Shown here: piece after piece, positions 6,037 through 6,506 of the stretch
Layout: each line of letters begins with the position of its first letter
Position numbering within the stretch: position 1 is the first letter of the stretch
Assembly (NCBI GenBank): GCA_021817025.1
Contig: JAKAWF010000198.1
Span: 1-6,506, forward strand
Reading direction: 5' to 3'
DNA length: 6,506 nucleotides
From: a bacterium
Lineage (GTDB): Bacteria; Chloroflexota; Dormibacteria; UBA8260; Bog-877
The notes under the pieces: model-generated
The model's database searches: none
The model's input: only the letters and a program-made list of their open reading frames with translations
Told to the model about the DNA's origin: nothing
Program-made: the position numbers and the translations under genes

Positions 6037-6432
6037 TCAGACGCCGATCAAGACGAGCCTTCGCGTCGGGGAGCGGACAACCCAGCGCAGTGAGGAGGCG
6101 ATGGGGCGGCGGCCGGCCAGACGCGGGCAGCTGATGGCCAGGTTGCGCAGGATCGCCATCACTTGGGCCGCCCGGACCCGCTGGGTCCGGAGGACCTCGC
6201 CAAAGGCCCTGCGCCCGTCGCGGACTTTGTGGAGCCGGTTTTCCATGCCGCGGGATATCCGCTTGAGCGGCGCCCACTCTGGTGGTGAGGTCCGCGCCCG
6301 AAGCTGGCAAGGACTACCCCGGTCGACCGGGGGGTTCCCGTCCCGGTTCCCGACCGGCGCCGATTGCCGGTGGACCACCTGGAGTGGCCGAGCTGGCCGG
6401 AGGGCTGCACCTGTCCTGACCGCGGCTGCCAC
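6037..6432 (-). pseudogene. Remnant of an ISAs1-family transposase (C-terminal part)
   Basis: On the minus strand the last 90 or so residues before the TGA at 6039-6037 read ENRLHKVRD, then VRAAQVMAILRNLAISCPRLAG, then PIASSLRWVVRSPTRRLVLIGV. This is the conserved C-terminus of ISAs1-type DDE transposases (IENxLHWVRDVTFxED...VRTGxxPQVMAxLRNLAISLLRLAG...NIAAALRxxARxPxRALxLLG). ENRLH holds the last catalytic Glu. The expected RGHWGIEN is shortened to SRGMEN, the WVRDVTFGED part is altered, and upstream only a faint likeness (RPARPLQVVHRQ) remains before an in-frame TGA near 6478. The N-terminal domain and other catalytic residues are absent from the window, so this is a dead relic. The upstream limit given is where the frame stops looking coding. 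Confidence 0.75.
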
Positions 6433-6506
6433 GGGGGCTGGCGGCTCTCGGATGGCCGGTTCTGGTGCTCACAGGGTGGCGGGCGAACGCCAGTGACGGC
6501 GGCACC

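Noticed and set aside
5876..6357. Direct repeat GTTCCCGACCGG at 5876-5887 and 6346-6357
   Set aside because: Only 12 bases, GC-rich and without extension or a mirrored partner; chance is enough to explain it and no insertion-sequence end could be built from it.

Overview
The window looks like chromosomal DNA from a GC-rich bacterium of the Terrabacteria group. Chloroflexota, Dormibacterota or a deep Actinomycetota are the best guesses, with low confidence. NusG lacks the long acidic N-terminal extension usual in Actinomycetota. The dense rpmG - tRNA-Trp - secE - nusG block is a conserved housekeeping arrangement. Many genes start with GTG or TTG.

Minus strand, 1283 down to 1: one near-consensus sigma70-type promoter (TTGACC-17-TATACT) drives rpmG (50S protein L33), tRNA-Trp(CCA), secE (translocase subunit) and nusG (transcription factor; its last few codons lie beyond base 1). 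Gaps are only 22 to 34 bases, so this is probably one transcript. SecE carries an unusual Pro/Thr/Ser-rich C-terminal tail of about 40 residues.

Plus strand, about 1465 to 5693: a divergent, closely packed cluster. It starts with an unrecognised single-pass membrane protein. Three TadE/TadG-type pilin-like proteins follow, joined by a stop codon inside a ribosome binding site, a 9-base gap and a 1-base stop/start overlap. After about 100 bases comes an ECF sigma factor. Its gene overlaps by 8 bases a second single-pass membrane protein with a long Pro/Ser/Gly/His-rich outer tail, which sits where a cognate anti-sigma factor is expected. The first and last proteins share an N-terminal motif, FDxW[LI]EAEL, that is also conserved at the DNA level (25 of 27 bases). 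My reading is a surface-assembly module of Tad-type minor pilins bracketed by two related membrane regulators, with its own sigma factor. No Tad ATPase, membrane platform, secretin, prepilin peptidase or major Flp pilin is in the window.

5694 to 6506: no intact gene. A decayed ISAs1-family transposase C-terminus lies on the minus strand at 6037 to about 6432, so the right edge of the cluster has been visited by a mobile element.
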